From an uncultured Pelagibacteraceae bacterium (GTDB lineage Bacteria; Pseudomonadota; Alphaproteobacteria; Pelagibacterales; Pelagibacteraceae): a DNA stretch of 41,180 nucleotides. Positions 1-10,535 of this stretch are shown here, in pieces (within the stretch, counting starts at the first letter, position 1; each line of letters starts with the position of its first letter). The stretch spans positions 1 to 41,180 of the forward strand of contig CACPQV010000004.1 in the NCBI GenBank assembly GCA_902636165.1, read 5' to 3'. The position numbers and the translations under genes are program-made. The notes under the pieces are model-generated. The model did no database searches and had not been told where the DNA came from. It saw only the letters and a program-made list of their open reading frames with translations.

Positions 1-2134
1 ACTTTTTCTTGAACTATACGAAAAAGGTTTAGTTTACAGAAAAGAGAGTTATGTGAACTGGGATCCTGTAGATAAGACAGTTCTAGCAAATGAACAAGTT
101 ATAGATGGTAAGGGGTGGAGATCAGGTGCCTCTGTAGAAAGAAAAAAACTTAGTCAATGGTTTTTTAAAATTTCAAATTTTTCTGAGGAATTATTAAAGG
201 GTCTTGATGATCTTGACGAGTGGCCTGACAAAGTTAAAATCATGCAAAAAAATTGGATTGGTAAATCTTATGGGTGTGAAATTAATTTTCAGATTGAAGG
301 CTCAGATAAGGTTAAGGAAATAAAATGTTATACAACACGACCCGATACCCTATTTGGTTTCTCCTTTTTGGCATTATCAGTTGATCATCCACTATCAAAA
401 ATCTATGAAAATGAAAAAGAATTTTTAGATTTTAGAGATAATTGTTCAAAAACAGGAACTACAGAAGAATCTATTGCTCAAGCAGAAAAAATTGGATTCA
501 AGACAAATTTATTAGCTTTAAACCCTTTAGATAATTCTAAAAAAGTTCCAGTTTATTTTGCAAACTTTGTATTAATGGATTATGGCTTTGGTGCTGTCTT
601 TGGTTGTCCTGCTCATGATCAAAGAGATTTTGACTTTGCGAAAAAATATAATTTAGATATCATAACAGTTGTAAAGCCTAAAGATGAAAAGGATAACTTT
701 ACAGTTTCTAAAGAGGCTTATGCTGGCGATGGTGTTTTAATAAATTCAAAATTTTTAAATGGTCTTTCGGTTCCTGAAGAGTCAATAAAAAAAACGATTG
801 AAATTTTAGAAGAAAAAAAAATTGGAAATCAAAAGATTAATTTTAGACTTAAAGATTGGGGTATCTCAAGACAAAGATATTGGGGTTGCCCTATACCAAT
901 TGCTTACAATAAAAAAAATGAAATACAAAAAATTCCTTTTAAAGACCTACCAGTTTTACTACCTGAAAATGTTGACATGAACACCAACGGAAATCCTCTT
1001 GATGCAATTGATGAATGGAAATATGTTACAATTAATGGAGAAAAATGTAGGCGTGAAACTGATACCTTAGATACTTTTGTAGACTCCTCATGGTATTTTC
1101 TGAGATTTTGCTCATCAAATGAAAAAAATTTAAGTTTTAATAAAAAAGATTTAGAATATTGGATGCCAGTAGATCAATATATTGGTGGAGTTGAACATGC
1201 TATTTTACACTTGTTATATTCAAGATTTTTCACTCGAGCTATAAGCTTCAATAACGAAAAATTTGACATAAAAGAACCTTTCAAAGGTTTATTTACACAA
1301 GGAATGGTCTGTCATCAAACTTATAAAGATAAGAATGATAATTGGCTAAGTCCTGATGAGGTATCAAGTGAAGATGGAAAAAAATTCTTTATTAAAAAAA
1401 ATCCTGAAAAAATTGTTTCAGTAGGACCTTCAGAATCTATGTCCAAATCTAAAAAAAATACAATAGATCCAGAAAAGATGATTGAAGCATATGGGGCTGA
1501 TGCAGTAAGATTATTCATATTATCTGATAGTCCACCAGAAAAAGATATTCAATGGTCAGAAAATGGGATGACTTCATCCTTTAAATTTATTCAAAAATTT
1601 TGGACAATGAGTAATAAAATTATTGATATAACAGAAGAGAAAAAAGAAAACTTTAACAATGATTTAGAAATTTTTACAAATCAGGCAATTGATAGAATAA
1701 ACTTTGCCTTAGAGAAATTTAGATACAATGTAATTATTGCAGTTTTTCACGAAATTTATTCTTTTTATAAAAAAATTTCAGAAGATGAAAAAAACTATGA
1801 AAATCTTTTTATTAATTTTGAAAAAGTTTTAATAATGTTTTTACCTATAGCACCACATGTTGCAAGCGAATGCTTAGGTAAAATGCAAAAAAATATTAGT
1901 GATGTGAAATGGCCTCAGATCAAACCTGAATATTTAAAAACTAATAAAAAATTGATAGTTGTACAGGTCAACGGAAGAAAACGAGCGACAATTGAAGTAG
2001 AAAAGGAAATATCTGAGGATCAATTAATATCAAAGATAAAAGAAAAAAAAATAATAGAAAAATACATAAATCAAAAACAAATAATTAAAACTATTTATAT
2101 TCAAAACAAACTAATTAATATTATAATTAAATGA
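1..2134 (+). CDS. leuS: Leucyl-tRNA synthetase (5' end outside window)
   Basis: Class I aminoacyl-tRNA synthetase that charges tRNA-Leu. The reading frame is open from base 2, so the first GTG at 53 is not the start; upstream codons read [16 protein letters not shown], which is typical LeuRS. About 710 codons are visible; the family is usually 850-870 residues, so the N-terminus with the HIGH motif is missing. Seen in order: the CP1 editing domain with TTRPDT (near 332) and a CPAHDQRDF motif (near 607), the [13 protein letters not shown] segment (near 859), and the catalytic loop at 1436-1450, which reads SMSKS instead of KMSKS. An anticodon-binding domain and a short C-terminal domain follow. 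The stop overlaps lptE by 4 bases. leuS-lptE-holA is a conserved proteobacterial order. Confidence 0.97.
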   Translation, partial: LFLELYEKGLVYRKESYVNWDPVDKTVLANEQVIDGKGWRSGASVERKKLSQWFFKISNFSEELLKGLDDLDEWPDKVKIMQKNWIGKSYGCEINFQIEGSDKVKEIKCYTTRPDTLFGFSFLALSVDHPLSKIYENEKEFLDFRDNCSKTGTTEESIAQAEKIGFKTNLLALNPLDNSKKVPVYFANFVLMDYGFGAVFGCPAHDQRDFDFAKKYNLDIITVVKPKDEKDNFTVSKEAYAGDGVLINSKFLNGLSVPEESIKKTIEILEEKKIGNQKINFRLKDWGISRQRYWGCPIPIAYNKKNEIQKIPFKDLPVLLPENVDMNTNGNPLDAIDEWKYVTINGEKCRRETDTLDTFVDSSWYFLRFCSSNEKNLSFNKKDLEYWMPVDQYIGGVEHAILHLLYSRFFTRAISFNNEKFDIKEPFKGLFTQGMVCHQTYKDKNDNWLSPDEVSSEDGKKFFIKKNPEKIVSVGPSESMSKSKKNTIDPEKMIEAYGADAVRLFILSDSPPEKDIQWSENGMTSSFKFIQKFWTMSNKIIDITEEKKENFNNDLEIFTNQAIDRINFALEKFRYNVIIAVFHEIYSFYKKISEDEKNYENLFINFEKVLIMFLPIAPHVASECLGKMQKNISDVKWPQIKPEYLKTNKKLIVVQVNGRKRATIEVEKEISEDQLISKIKEKKIIEKYINQKQIIKTIYIQNKLINIIIK

Positions 2135-2583
2135 TGAAAAAAAAATTAATTTTTATTTTATTTTTTTTAACTAGTTGCGGCTTTGAGCCAATATATTCTA
2201 GTAAAAATTCAAATGATTTTGTTTTTAAAAAAATCGAGACCATAGGAGAAAAAACAATAAATAGACGTATAATTTCGGCTATTTCTGCAAAAGAAAATAA
2301 CATTGATTTTTCTCATAAAAAATTAATTTTAGAAAACGAAAAAAATATAATTGAAACCTCAAAAAATACAAAAGGTCAGCCAGATTCTTTTAAAATGGCT
2401 ATTAAGTTCAAAATTACTTTAATAGATAACAAAAATAATTCTTCTGAAAAAATATTTTATGAAGAATTTTCATATAAGAACAAAGATAATAAATTTGATT
2501 TGTCAGAGTATGAAATTAAACTTGAAAATGATTTGATTGACAAGATAATTGAAGATCTAATCATTTACTTCAATATTCAATGA
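2131..2583 (+). CDS. lptE: LPS-assembly lipoprotein LptE (RlpB-like)
   Basis: Predicted outer-membrane lipoprotein that plugs the LptD translocon and helps place lipopolysaccharide in the outer leaflet. The 150-residue product starts with a lipoprotein signal peptide: basic MMKKK, a hydrophobic run, then the lipobox LTSC, giving an acylated Cys near residue 16 followed by GFEPIY. The CGFxPlY start is typical of this family; the rest is poorly conserved. The assignment rests on length, lipobox and position between leuS and holA. It overlaps both neighbours by 4 bases, so the three genes are probably translated in a coupled way. Confidence 0.85.
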   Translation: MMKKKLIFILFFLTSCGFEPIYSSKNSNDFVFKKIETIGEKTINRRIISAISAKENNIDFSHKKLILENEKNIIETSKNTKGQPDSFKMAIKFKITLIDNKNNSSEKIFYEEFSYKNKDNKFDLSEYEIKLENDLIDKIIEDLIIYFNIQ

Positions 2584-3575
2584 TAATCAAAGCTTTTGAA
2601 CTTGAGAAAAAAAATCTTTTAAATCAAAAATTTTTTTTATTTTATGGAAGTAATAAAGGTTTAATAGATGAAACTTTAAATAAAACAATAAAACCGTTAG
2701 TTCCATCTAACATATTTCGATACGATGAAAATGATATAATTAGAAATGCTGAAGCATTTGAAGAAAATTTATCTAATAAATCTTTTTTTGAAGACAAAAA
2801 ACTAATTATAATATCTAGAGTTACGGATAAACTATATAAATTATTAATAAATATTGTAGAGAGAAATTACGAAGGAATAATCATAGTATTAATAGCTGGA
2901 GTCTTAGAAAAAAAATCAAAAATTAGAAATTTATTCGAAAAGGACAAAGGATTATTTTGTGTTCCATTTTACGAAGATAATTATCAATCCTTAAATTTTG
3001 TAGCTCAAAAATTTTTAAAAGAAAAAAAAATTTCTGTATCGCAAGAAAACATCAACTTAATTATAGAGAGATCTGCTAATGATAGAATTAATCTTTATAA
3101 TGAATTGAGTAAGATAGAACTTTTCTCTAAAAATAAAAAAATAATTGATCAAAAAAGTATTCTTGAATTAACAAATTTGAGTGAAAATTTTAGTATTTCA
3201 GAACTTTTAGATAATACGCTGATAAAGAATAAGAAAAAAGTATTTAATATACTAAATGAAAATATTTTTGTTAATGAAGATAATATTTTGATATTAAGAA
3301 CTTTCTCAAATAAATTAAAACGTTTGTTGAAAATCAAATATCAATCTAAGAATGAAATAAACTTAGATAAAATAATAAATTCATATAGACCTCCAATTTT
3401 TTGGAAAGAAAAAGATATAGTTAAAAAACAATTAGGGATTTGGAATTTAAATAAAATTAAAAACCTTATTGTTAAAATTAATGATATTGAATTATTGGTC
3501 AAAAAGTATCCTAACTCTTCAACAAATATTTTGATAAACTTTCTTCTAGAACAAACTGCAGAAACTAATAATTAG
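2580..3575 (+). CDS. holA: DNA polymerase III delta subunit
   Basis: Clamp-loader subunit that opens the beta sliding clamp at primed DNA. The 331-residue length fits the family. The N-terminus has the family pattern FFLFYGSNKGLIDE, a degenerate AAA+ fold without a working P-loop. The middle SFFEDKKLIII matches the delta-subunit 'sLF..krlvvv' segment and SANDRINLYNELSKIELF matches the conserved 'gnDl..l.nEleKL.ly' segment. It overlaps lptE by 4 bases and its end overlaps convergent parB by 11 bases. The sequence is divergent and Lys/Asn-rich, but motif and gene order agree. Confidence 0.9.
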   Translation: MIIKAFELEKKNLLNQKFFLFYGSNKGLIDETLNKTIKPLVPSNIFRYDENDIIRNAEAFEENLSNKSFFEDKKLIIISRVTDKLYKLLINIVERNYEGIIIVLIAGVLEKKSKIRNLFEKDKGLFCVPFYEDNYQSLNFVAQKFLKEKKISVSQENINLIIERSANDRINLYNELSKIELFSKNKKIIDQKSILELTNLSENFSISELLDNTLIKNKKKVFNILNENIFVNEDNILILRTFSNKLKRLLKIKYQSKNEINLDKIINSYRPPIFWKEKDIVKKQLGIWNLNKIKNLIVKINDIELLVKKYPNSSTNILINFLLEQTAETNN

Positions 3576-4407
3576 TTTTTATAATATCAATTATTTTATT
3601 TAATTGGTCTAAGTCGTGATATTTAAACATTATAGTACCTTTATTTTTTTTGTCATTTTTAATCTTTACATTTAAACCAGTTTTTTCCGAAATAATTTCC
3701 TCGAGACTTGTAATATTAGGGTCTATTTGATGACGCTTGTTGGCTGATTTTCTTTTAAATATTTTAACAAAATTTTCCGTTTGCCTTACTGAAAGTTTCT
3801 TTTCAACTATTTTTTCAGCAATAAAATCAGCATTACTTAGACCAACTAATATTTTAGCATGACCAGCGCTGATTTTTTTTTCTTCAATAAATTTAAGAAC
3901 TAAAGATGGTAACGTTAATAGTCTTAGTGAATTGGTTATATAACTTCTACTTTTTCCAATAAATTTTGACACTTTCTCTTGATCGTATGCAAATTCATCT
4001 ATCAATCTTTTATAACCTTGTGCTTCCTCCAAGGGATTTAGATCATGTCTCTGAACATTTTCAACAATTGCAAATTCTAAAGATTTAAGATCGTCGGCGT
4101 CCGTAACAACCACAGGAATTTCGTGAAGTCCTGCTTTTTGAGCTGCCAACCATCTTCTTTCTCCTGCGATAATCTCATATTTGGAATTATTTGTTTCAGA
4201 TTTTCTAACTATTATTGGTTGTATAATACCGCGTTCCTTAATTGAATTAACTAAATCATTTAAGTTTTCTTCATCAAAATTTTTTCTAGGTTGATATTTG
4301 TTTGGAACTATCTCAGCTAATTTTAAATTATTTGTTTTATTCTCTACCTTAGTTTCACCAATTAAAGAAGATAATCCTCTTCCTAATCCTTTTTTTATTT
4401 TGTTCAT
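3565..4407 (-). CDS. parB: Chromosome partitioning protein ParB
   Basis: CTP-dependent DNA clamp that loads at parS and organises the origin region for segregation with ParA. The 280-residue product begins GLGRGLSSLIGE, typical of chromosomal ParB. It has the nucleotide-binding motif GERRWLAAQKAG (residues about 82-93) and the second signature ENVQRHDLNPLEEAQGYKRL (about 115-134), then a helix-turn-helix (GKSRSYITNSLRLLTLP) and a C-terminal dimerisation region. The start shares one base with the parA stop. A matching parS palindrome lies at 5784-5797 inside rsmG. Confidence 0.96.
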   Translation of the reverse strand: MNKIKKGLGRGLSSLIGETKVENKTNNLKLAEIVPNKYQPRKNFDEENLNDLVNSIKERGIIQPIIVRKSETNNSKYEIIAGERRWLAAQKAGLHEIPVVVTDADDLKSLEFAIVENVQRHDLNPLEEAQGYKRLIDEFAYDQEKVSKFIGKSRSYITNSLRLLTLPSLVLKFIEEKKISAGHAKILVGLSNADFIAEKIVEKKLSVRQTENFVKIFKRKSANKRHQIDPNITSLEEIISEKTGLNVKIKNDKKNKGTIMFKYHDLDQLNKIIDIIKTNY

Positions 4408-5201
4408 TATGCTGCACTCCCAATTTTATTTTCCTGTTCTATAAACTCGTCAGTAAAACTATAATAAGATTTGCTGCCTGGGCAATTTTTATCATAAATT
4501 AAGACTGGAATTCCATGTGATGGAGCTTCAGATAATCTTACGTTTCTAGGTATTACCGTTTGGTAAACTTTATCTTTAAAATAATCTCTTGCTTCTTGTT
4601 CAACCTGTGATGAAAGTTTGTTTCTTCGATCATACATAGTCAAAAGTATGCCCTGAATTTCTAATTCAGGATTCAAATTAGTTTTAATTCTCTCAATTGT
4701 TTTCATTAGTTGTGTAAGTCCCTCCAATGCAAAAAATTCCGTTTGAAGCGGCACCAACAATGAATTAGATGATACCAAGGCCATTACCGTTAATAAGCTT
4801 AAAGAAGGAGGACAATCTATAAGAATATAATCATATAATCCTCTAGAATCGTTTAAAAACGGGGTTAATTTAGTCTTTAATATGAAAGCTCTATCGCTAT
4901 CACCTGCAGTCTCAACTTCCAATCCGGAGAGATCTACATTGGATGGTATTAAATCTAGATTTTGAAAGTCTGTTTTTTTTATTACTCTTGAAATAGACAT
5001 TGTTCCATTAAGAATTCCATAAATAGTTTGATCAGATTGAGAGGTGTTGGATAATCCTAATCCTGTGGTAGCATTTCCTTGAGGGTCTAGATCAATTACT
5101 AAAATTTTCTTACCAAGTTGGGATAACGCCGACGCTAAATTAATTACAGTTGTTGTTTTTCCAACTCCACCTTTTTGATTTAAAATTGAAATTATTTTCA
5201 T
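4407..5201 (-). CDS. parA: Chromosome partitioning ATPase ParA
   Basis: Walker-type ATPase that moves ParB-parS complexes over the nucleoid. The 264-residue protein starts directly with the deviant Walker A motif KGGVGKTT (residues 10-17), followed by DLDPQGNATTGLGL and the Walker B-like segment YDYILIDCPPSLSLLT. There is no N-terminal DNA-binding extension, so this is the small chromosomal (Soj-type) ParA. It lies between rsmG (ATGA overlap) and parB (one-base overlap), forming one transcription unit heading away from the predicted origin. Confidence 0.97.
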   Translation of the reverse strand: MKIISILNQKGGVGKTTTVINLASALSQLGKKILVIDLDPQGNATTGLGLSNTSQSDQTIYGILNGTMSISRVIKKTDFQNLDLIPSNVDLSGLEVETAGDSDRAFILKTKLTPFLNDSRGLYDYILIDCPPSLSLLTVMALVSSNSLLVPLQTEFFALEGLTQLMKTIERIKTNLNPELEIQGILLTMYDRRNKLSSQVEQEARDYFKDKVYQTVIPRNVRLSEAPSHGIPVLIYDKNCPGSKSYYSFTDEFIEQENKIGSAA

Positions 5202-5845
5202 GAAATCTTTTTTTTAATTTTTTTGATGTTTAATATAAACGAGTCGCTGTTAGTTAAACTTTTTTTTTCTTCATAATCTAAATCCCACTCTTGAAGTGTT
5301 TCATTAAGAATTTTTCTCCCACTACTTCCCATAAAAAAAATAATATTTTTATATTTTTTAAAATTTTCATTTACCAAGCTTAAAATCACAGGCATTGGCT
5401 TAAACGCCCTGGACATAATTGTTCCTGTTTCAATATTTTTAAGTGAAAAAATATCTTTCTGAATTATTTTTGTATTTAAATTTAATTTTTTTGAAACTTC
5501 TCTAAGGAAAGCACATTTGTGGTAGCTTTTTTCATAAAGGTTTACTTTTAAATCATTTTTAATTTTTTTCATCACTATGGCCACTATTAATCCTGGCATT
5601 CCACCTCCTGTACCTAAATCTGTGGTTGTATTGCAATTTAAATCAACAAAATCAATGATTTGCGCCGAATCTATTATATGGCGCTCTCTTATTGCCTCCT
5701 TTTCATACATTTTTTTACTTATAATATTAATTTTCTGATTTTTTTCCTGTATCATCGAAATTAAGCTCTCAAGCTCATTACAAGTTTCACGTGAAACATT
5801 TAAATTAGAAATTTTAGAATAAAAATTTAAAATTAAGTTATCCAT
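5198..5845 (-). CDS. rsmG: 16S rRNA (guanine-527-N7)-methyltransferase RsmG (GidB)
   Basis: SAM-dependent enzyme that methylates G527 of 16S rRNA. The 215-residue product has the class I methyltransferase glycine-rich loop TDLGTGGGMPGLIVAI near residues 75-90, and MSRAFKP farther on, which corresponds to the family 'sRA' motif. The N-terminal segment NVSRETCNE is encoded by the parS palindrome at 5784-5797, so this coding sequence doubles as a ParB loading site. Its start shares one base with the mnmG stop and its stop overlaps the parA start by 4 bases. Confidence 0.95.
   Translation of the reverse strand: MDNLILNFYSKISNLNVSRETCNELESLISMIQEKNQKINIISKKMYEKEAIRERHIIDSAQIIDFVDLNCNTTTDLGTGGGMPGLIVAIVMKKIKNDLKVNLYEKSYHKCAFLREVSKKLNLNTKIIQKDIFSLKNIETGTIMSRAFKPMPVILSLVNENFKKYKNIIFFMGSSGRKILNETLQEWDLDYEEKKSLTNSDSFILNIKKIKKKIS
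5783..5798. promoter_or_regulatory. parS: parS centromere site inside rsmG
   Basis: Bases 5784-5797 read GTTTCACGTGAAAC, a perfect 14-base palindrome. The bacterial parS consensus is TGTTTCACGTGAAACA; the 16-mer here (AGTTTCACGTGAAACA) differs only at the first base. It lies in the 5' part of rsmG, next to parA and parB and about 7.2 kb from the predicted origin. No second full copy was seen by eye. The match is direct; ParB binding is inferred. Confidence 0.92.
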
Positions 5846-7716
5846 TAAGCTATATGCTTAATAGACTTTCTTTTGACGTGTGACAACAAAATATATACGG
5901 CTGCAGGAGTTATTCCATCGATTCTTAAAGCCTGACCCATAGTTTTAGGCCTTATTTCTTTGAATTTGGCTTTTACCTCATTAGAAAGACCTGAAAATTG
6001 ATCATAATCAATGTTATCTGGTATTGTTAAATTTTCATCTCGTTTAAAAGCTAAAATATCGGCCTTTTGTTTCTTTAAATATCCTCTGTAATGAGAGTTA
6101 ATCTCAATCTGCTCATCAATATCATTGCCATAATCAGGGATTTGAGGCCATATATTCCTAATTTTTGTCATATCAACACTTTTTTGGGTTAGAATTTCCT
6201 CTGCTGATCTAAAAACACCGTCTTTCGCTATTTTTATTCCAAATTTATCTGCCTTAGAGGGTGAAATGTTTAAATTAGACATTTGAAGAGATATTTTGCT
6301 TAATTTATCAAATTTATCCTCAAATAGTTGTTTTCTAATTTTTGATATTAAACCAATTTTAATTCCTTTGTGGGTAAGCCTTAAGTCTGCATTATCTGAC
6401 CTTAGACTTAGTCTGTATTCTGCTCGTGATGTAAACATTCTATAAGGCTCTGCAACACCTTTTGTAATTAAATCATCTATCATAACGCCAATGTAAGCAT
6501 CTGATCTATCTAAAATAAAAGGCTCCATATTCTTAAGGGATAGAGCAGCATTAATTCCTGCTATAAGGCCTTGAGCAGCTGCTTCCTCATAACCTGTAGT
6601 TCCATTAATTTGACCAGCAAGATAAAGATTTTTTATTTTTTTTGTCTCCAGTGTTAAAAAGAGCTCTCTAGGGTCAATATAATCATATTCTATAGCATAT
6701 CCTGGTCTGATTATTTTTACGTTTTCTAAACCGCTGATATTGTTGAGTATTTCATGTTGCACAACCTCAGGTAGTGATGTTGATATACCATTAGGGTAAA
6801 TAGTATGGTCATTTAGTCCCTCAGGCTCGAGAAATATTTGATGTCTTGTCTTATCAGCGAATTTTACTATTTTATCTTCGATAGACGGACAATATCTAGG
6901 ACCAACACCTTGTATGCTTCCGGAATACATTGCACTTTTAGATAAATTCTTTTCTATTATTTTATGAACCTTTTCGTTTGTATAAGTCATCGAACAAGAC
7001 ACTTGTTTATTTAAATTTTTTTTAGTCAGAAAAGAAAAAAAATATGGATCTTCATCGGCAAACTGTTTTTCCAAATTTTCAAAATTAATTGTTCTAGAAT
7101 CTAATCTAGGAGGTGTGCCTGTTTTCAATCTTCCAATTTTGAAATTATACTTTTTTAATTGTTCACTTAAACCTGTACTCGGTTTTTCATTAAATCGCCC
7201 AGCAGGAGTTCTTTCATCACCTATATGTATCAAACCATTCAAAAAAGTGCCCGTTGTTAAGATTAACTTGTTACAACTCACTTTGTTACCTTTAAGTGTT
7301 ATAAACCCACTTATTTGGTTTTTTTCAAAAATAAACTCAATTACAGGATCTGAAAAAATGCTTAAATTACAGTAGTTTACAAGTTTTTCTTGCATATATT
7401 TACGATATAATGATCTGTCAGACTGAGTTCTCGGTCCTCTAACTGCAGGTCCTCTACTTCTATTTAATAATCTAAATTGTATTCCAGACTTGTCTGCTAC
7501 CTCTCCCATAACACCATCTAGAGCATCAATTTCTCTAACTAGGTGACCCTTGCCTAAACCACCTATAGCTGGATTACAGGACATTTCTCCTATTGTATTT
7601 TTGTTATGTGTAAACAAAGCGGTATTTGCACCAAGCCTTGCTGAGGCCGCTGCTGCTTCACAACCAGCATGACCGCCTCCGATAACAATTACATCAAATC
7701 GCAAATCTTTTTTCAT
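5845..7716 (-). CDS. mnmG: tRNA uridine-5-carboxymethylaminomethyl modification enzyme MnmG (GidA)
   Basis: FAD-dependent subunit that works with MnmE to install the carboxymethylaminomethyl group on U34 of certain tRNAs. The full-length 623-residue product has the FAD dinucleotide-binding motif [16 protein letters not shown] at the N-terminus, the signature [20 protein letters not shown] (about residues 42-61), [17 protein letters not shown], and the second signature [16 protein letters not shown] (about 368-383). The helical C-terminal domain is present. It follows mnmE with a 115-base gap containing a TATAAT-like box on the minus strand (7735-7740), possibly its own promoter. Confidence 0.98.
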   Translation of the reverse strand: MKKDLRFDVIVIGGGHAGCEAAAASARLGANTALFTHNKNTIGEMSCNPAIGGLGKGHLVREIDALDGVMGEVADKSGIQFRLLNRSRGPAVRGPRTQSDRSLYRKYMQEKLVNYCNLSIFSDPVIEFIFEKNQISGFITLKGNKVSCNKLILTTGTFLNGLIHIGDERTPAGRFNEKPSTGLSEQLKKYNFKIGRLKTGTPPRLDSRTINFENLEKQFADEDPYFFSFLTKKNLNKQVSCSMTYTNEKVHKIIEKNLSKSAMYSGSIQGVGPRYCPSIEDKIVKFADKTRHQIFLEPEGLNDHTIYPNGISTSLPEVVQHEILNNISGLENVKIIRPGYAIEYDYIDPRELFLTLETKKIKNLYLAGQINGTTGYEEAAAQGLIAGINAALSLKNMEPFILDRSDAYIGVMIDDLITKGVAEPYRMFTSRAEYRLSLRSDNADLRLTHKGIKIGLISKIRKQLFEDKFDKLSKISLQMSNLNISPSKADKFGIKIAKDGVFRSAEEILTQKSVDMTKIRNIWPQIPDYGNDIDEQIEINSHYRGYLKKQKADILAFKRDENLTIPDNIDYDQFSGLSNEVKAKFKEIRPKTMGQALRIDGITPAAVYILLSHVKRKSIKHIA

Positions 7717-7831
7717 GAGCTAAATTTATATTCGATTATAATATTTACAAGATTTCTATTTTTTTTTAAAAAAGGTCTTATTTACCGACGAAAATCAAAA
7801 AAAATATCAAAAAAGCCCTATAAAACGACAA

Positions 7832-9163
7832 TTATTTTCCAATGCAAAAATCATTGAAAATACTACCTAATATCTCCTCTACATCAACTTTACCAACAAT
7901 CATACCTAGTTGTCTTGTTGCTAACCTTAAATCCTCAGCACCTTTATCAAAATCTTTTTTATCATTTTTGTCTGAAAAATTTTTCAAATGTTCAACACAC
8001 TGTAGCAAATGTTGTCTATGCCTTTCTCTTGTAATTAAGATATCTTCCTCTGATATAAATTTATCTTCTAAGTGGTTTTTTATTTTAGAAATTAATTTAT
8101 CAATATTTAAATTGTCTTTTAGTGAAATCAAAACATGATTAAATTTAGAGACTTCGGGGTCTAATTTTTTTTTCAACAGATCTGATTTATTAATTACTAG
8201 AATTGCGTCTTTTTTTAATAAATCATTCAAAAATCCCCTAAAATCGGTACTTTTAGCATCAACTACAACCAATTTCAAATCGGCATTTTCGGCTTTTTTA
8301 AGTGATAACTTTATTCCTTTTTTTTCAATTTCATCTTTTGAGTCTCTAATACCTGCTGTGTCAGAAATAATAACTGGATATCCGTCTAAATTTAGATGAG
8401 TTTCAACAACATCTCTAGTTGTGCCAGCTATTTCAGATACAATTGCAACCTCTCTGTTTGACAAGTTATTTAATAGACTAGATTTACCTGCATTAGTTGG
8501 TCCTACTATTGCAATTTTAAAACCTTCGCGAATTATTTCACCAACCTTTTGATCATTCAGAATTTTATTAATATCATTTATTACACTAAAGGAATCTTCT
8601 TTAATTTTTTTTAAATTTTCCTCAGGTAGATCCTCTTCGGGGAAATCTATTTTTGCCTCAACAATTGTCAAAATTTTTAACAATCTTTCCCTCAGTTCGT
8701 TAAATTTCGCTGAAGATCTTCCTCTCATGATTTTTACAGCTTGTAATCTTTGGATTTCAGTTTCAGCAGATATTAAGTCTGCTATACTCTCGGCTTTAAG
8801 CAAATTTATTTTTCCATTTTGAAATGCAAGCTTTGTAAATTCTCCTGGCTCAGCTAATCTACAATTTTTAACTTTTGAAATCTCGTTTTGAACAGCCAAA
8901 ACTACAGCCTTTCCTCCATGTACATGAATTTCGGCCATATCCTCTCCTGTGTAGCTCTCAGGGCCTGGAAACCATATAATTATACCTTCGTCTATTAGCT
9001 CAGAAGTGTTAATATTGTTTATTTTTCGAAGGGTAGCCACTCTTGGCTGTGAGATTTCTTTTCCTGTAAGTGACGTTATCACATTAGATGCTTCAGAGCC
9101 AGAAATTCTGATAATCGCGACGCCGGAAACTCCTGGACCTGATGATAGGGCATAAATAGTCAT
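7832..9163 (-). CDS. mnmE: tRNA modification GTPase MnmE (TrmE/ThdF)
   Basis: GTPase partner of MnmG in U34 tRNA modification. The 443-residue product has the N-terminal tetrahydrofolate-binding domain (ALSSGPGVSGVAIIRISG, then YTGEDMAEIHVHGG), a helical domain, and an inserted G domain: G1 GPTNAGKSSL (about 224-233), the G2 segment IAGTTRDVVE, G3 DTAG (about 269-272) and G4 NKSD. It ends FCIGK, the conserved CxGK tail with the functional Cys. The P-loop reads GPTNAGKS with T where N is frequent. It is followed 41 bases upstream by rho on the same strand. Confidence 0.97.
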   Translation of the reverse strand: MTIYALSSGPGVSGVAIIRISGSEASNVITSLTGKEISQPRVATLRKINNINTSELIDEGIIIWFPGPESYTGEDMAEIHVHGGKAVVLAVQNEISKVKNCRLAEPGEFTKLAFQNGKINLLKAESIADLISAETEIQRLQAVKIMRGRSSAKFNELRERLLKILTIVEAKIDFPEEDLPEENLKKIKEDSFSVINDINKILNDQKVGEIIREGFKIAIVGPTNAGKSSLLNNLSNREVAIVSEIAGTTRDVVETHLNLDGYPVIISDTAGIRDSKDEIEKKGIKLSLKKAENADLKLVVVDAKSTDFRGFLNDLLKKDAILVINKSDLLKKKLDPEVSKFNHVLISLKDNLNIDKLISKIKNHLEDKFISEEDILITRERHRQHLLQCVEHLKNFSDKNDKKDFDKGAEDLRLATRQLGMIVGKVDVEEILGSIFNDFCIGK

Positions 9164-9204
9164 AAAATATTATAACTTCTATTCAGCAATATTGGAAAAC
9201 TTAA

Positions 9205-10473
9205 TTAAGCTGGTTTGTTCATTGAATTAAAGAACTCAGCGTTATTTTTTGTGTCTTTTAACTTGGAACTAATGAATTCTATTGCATCCATTGTACCCAT
9301 TGGAGCAATTATTCTTCTAAGTACATTCATTTTTTGTAAATCATTTTTATCAAACAATAATTCCTCTCTTCTTGTCCCTGATTTAGTGATGTCTATTGCT
9401 GGGTAAATTCTTTTGTCTGCAATTTTCCTATCAAGAACAGTTTCGCTATTACCCGTTCCTTTAAATTCTTCAAATATAACTTCATCCATTCTACTTCCTG
9501 TGTCGATCAAAGCTGTAGAGATAATTGTTAGAGACCCACCTTCTTCAATATTTCTAGCTGCTCCAAAGAATCTTTTGGGTCTCTGTAAAGCATTAGCGTC
9601 AACACCGCCAGTTAAGACTTTACCCGAACTTGGTATAACTGCATTATATGCTCTACCGAGTCTTGTTATAGAATCTAATAAAATAACAACATCCTTTTTA
9701 TGCTCGGTCAATCTCTTAGCTTTTTCAATTACCATTTCAGCAACAGCTACATGACGTTGTGCTGGCTCATCAAAAGTTGAGCTTATTACCTCCCCTTTAA
9801 CAGTTCTCTGCATATCTGTAACCTCTTCAGGTCTCTCATCAATTAACAAAACAATTAAATAACATTCAGGATAATTTTTTGCTATTGAGTTAGCTATGCT
9901 CTGCAAGATCATTGTTTTACCAGCCTTAGGAGGTGAAATAATAATTGATCTTTGACCTTTACCAATGGGACTAACTAAATCTATAAGTCTTGGGGTTAAA
10001 TCTTGTTTTTTGTCAGGTTTAATTTGTTCAACTTCCATAACAAGTTGCTTATCAGGATATAAAGGAGTTAAGTTATCAAATGCTATTTTATGTCTAGATT
10101 TATCAGGTTCTTCAAAATTTATTTTACTGACCTGCAATAATGCAAAATATCTTTCCCCTTCTTTTGGTGCTCTAACTGGCCCTTCAACTGTATCACCTGT
10201 TCGCAATCCAAATTTTCTGATCTGACTCGGGCTAACATAGATATCATCTGGACCTGGGAGATAATTTGACTCCATTGCTCTTAAAAAACCAAAACCATCT
10301 TGAAGTAATTGAAGCACCCCTGCTCCGGTTATTTCCTCTTTTTCCGCAACTTTTTTCAAAATAGCAAAAAGGATTTCCTGTTTTCTTAAAGTACTTGCAT
10401 TTTCAATACCAAGCTCTTCTGCTTGAGTAATAAGTTGTTCAGATGATTTTAATTTTAGTTCTTGTATGTTCAT
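9205..10473 (-). CDS. rho: Transcription termination factor Rho
   Basis: Hexameric RNA helicase that terminates transcription. The 422-residue product has a Rho N-terminal helical domain ([20 protein letters not shown]), an RNA-binding cold-shock-like fold ([20 protein letters not shown]), and an ATPase domain with Walker [12 protein letters not shown] (near residue 175), [12 protein letters not shown], and the Q/R-loop region with [22 protein letters not shown]. It is complete. The 62-base gap before it towards hemJ is almost pure A/T and contains TATAAT on the minus strand at 10519-10524, but no convincing -35 box. Confidence 0.98.
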   Translation of the reverse strand: MNIQELKLKSSEQLITQAEELGIENASTLRKQEILFAILKKVAEKEEITGAGVLQLLQDGFGFLRAMESNYLPGPDDIYVSPSQIRKFGLRTGDTVEGPVRAPKEGERYFALLQVSKINFEEPDKSRHKIAFDNLTPLYPDKQLVMEVEQIKPDKKQDLTPRLIDLVSPIGKGQRSIIISPPKAGKTMILQSIANSIAKNYPECYLIVLLIDERPEEVTDMQRTVKGEVISSTFDEPAQRHVAVAEMVIEKAKRLTEHKKDVVILLDSITRLGRAYNAVIPSSGKVLTGGVDANALQRPKRFFGAARNIEEGGSLTIISTALIDTGSRMDEVIFEEFKGTGNSETVLDRKIADKRIYPAIDITKSGTRREELLFDKNDLQKMNVLRRIIAPMGTMDAIEFISSKLKDTKNNAEFFNSMNKPA

Positions 10474-10535
10474 GAGGTAATTATTAAGGACTTAATAATA
10501 GATTTAATATATATATAAATTATAATTATTCAACC

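Noticed and set aside
7669-7857. 62-codon plus-strand frame across the mnmG/mnmE gap
   Set aside because: It runs antisense over both gene ends, is rich in Lys/Phe/Ile and has no plausible start site or motif.
10474-10535. rho promoter in the rho/hemJ gap
   Set aside because: TATAAT is present on the minus strand at 10519-10524, but no matching -35 hexamer, and TATAAT-like strings are expected in such AT-rich DNA.
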